Shown here: positions 13,765 to 14,255 of the stretch, in pieces
Position numbering within the stretch: position 1 is the stretch's first letter
How the letters are laid out: every line of letters starts with the position of its first letter
Assembly (NCBI GenBank): GCA_002284615.2
Contig: MU069635.1
Coordinates: forward strand, 318,967 to 333,221
Length of the DNA stretch: 14,255 nucleotides
Direction: 5' to 3'
Source of the DNA: Dunaliella salina
Lineage: Eukaryota; Chlorophyta; Chlorophyceae; Chlamydomonadales; Dunaliellaceae
Made by a program: the position numbers and the translations under genes
Notes under the pieces: model-generated
Seen by the model: only the letters and a program-made list of their open reading frames with translations
Told to the model about the DNA's origin: nothing
Database searches by the model: none

Positions 13765-14255
13765 GCTGCTGCCTTAGCAGATACCCTGAGCAGCAAAAAC
13801 AATAAAGTTTTTCTCCAATGGGATCACCAATGGGTGCATCGCTCCACGAAGGGGCTGACTAGGCGCAGCTCTGGATGTGATGGCGGTGTGTGAGATATTG
13901 TAGCAGTACGAGGTGACAAGCAGCAGGAAAAGGGCATTTAGCAGATGCTACAAAACCACGCATCGGTTGTGCAGGCGCCAGGACAGCTCCCATGTCCTCG
14001 CATCGATGTAACGCATGCGACAGAGAGCTACCTTGTCAAGCAACCAAAACAGCAAATGCTCACGCACCTTTTTATGGATCAAAATTTTTATGTCGAGGAA
14101 TGACGCGGTCAAAGGTTTGAATCAGCCAGCACATTGCTGGCCGGGCCAAGGAGGCCAGAAAAATTTGATGAGACAATCAGATATTGAATGCTCATCATGT
14201 CGTGTGAAAATTACTATGCGACAGCTCCTATCGCCTTAAAAGCCGGGGCGCGCGC
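13765..14255. other. Region 5' of accC: leader and presumed promoter, no clear motif
   Basis: This 491-bp stretch lies upstream of the accC start codon and should hold its leader and core promoter. I see no reliable TATA box. In the gene direction, an A/T-rich ATAAAAA-type stretch at about 14065-14095 is only a candidate. The far end is GC-rich (CCGGGGCGCGCGC). No ORF with recognisable similarity was found. A 5'-UTR intron cannot be excluded. Confidence 0.4.

Noticed and set aside
13765..14255. A TATA box or second divergent gene upstream of accC
   Set aside because: Only generic A/T-rich words occur. The plus-strand ORF at 14015-14239 has no motif and a composition like the rest of the non-coding sequence.

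Overview
The window looks like nuclear DNA from a photosynthetic eukaryote, most likely a green alga. It holds one clear gene, on the minus strand: the 5' two thirds of a split gene for the plastid-type biotin carboxylase subunit of heteromeric acetyl-CoA carboxylase. The evidence for a eukaryote is eight short exons with GT-AG borders that join in frame, a basic, Ser/Ala/Gln-rich N-terminal extension like a plastid transit peptide, long introns, dinucleotide microsatellites, minisatellites and two hAT-like MITEs. The order below plants/green algae is not resolved. Nothing bacterial is visible.

Gene layout, in transcription order (right to left): exon 1 13764-13612, exon 2 13477-13361, exon 3 13080-12970, exon 4 12343-12212, exon 5 11846-11735, exon 6 8068-7951, exon 7 5665-5572, exon 8 3285-3232. 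Together they make 891 nt, or 297 codons without a stop. They run from the initiator Met through the biotin carboxylase N-domain, the Gly-rich ATP-grasp loop and the [11 protein letters not shown] segment to RRNQK. The rest of the ATP-grasp domain and the C-domain are not found and must lie beyond base 1. The first 3.2 kb is therefore intron 8.

Most of the window is intron, and the introns are the unusual part. In at least three introns, and perhaps four, I can align repeated blocks to the border of a neighbouring exon of this same gene. These are a 91-bp series from the end of exon 5 with its splice donor, decayed copies of the start of exon 6 with its acceptor region, a 91% identical extra copy of the end of exon 6 with its donor, and a ~92-bp array matching exon 8 and its acceptor region. 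The exon 8 array has a three-unit higher-order order (A-B-C-A-B-C). I call these 'exon echoes'. Other arrays (136 bp, 178 bp, ~90 bp, 54 bp, 45 bp, 29 bp, 21 bp) have no visible exon source.

Intron 5 (3.7 kb) also carries two copies of one hAT-like MITE family, each with terminal inverted repeats and imperfect 8-bp target duplications. One copy sits inside an exon 5 echo repeat whose sister repeats show the empty site. Introns 7 and 8 contain several foldback structures. No RNA gene, CRISPR array or second convincing protein gene was found. A plus-strand ORF at 9938-10306 is noted only at low confidence.
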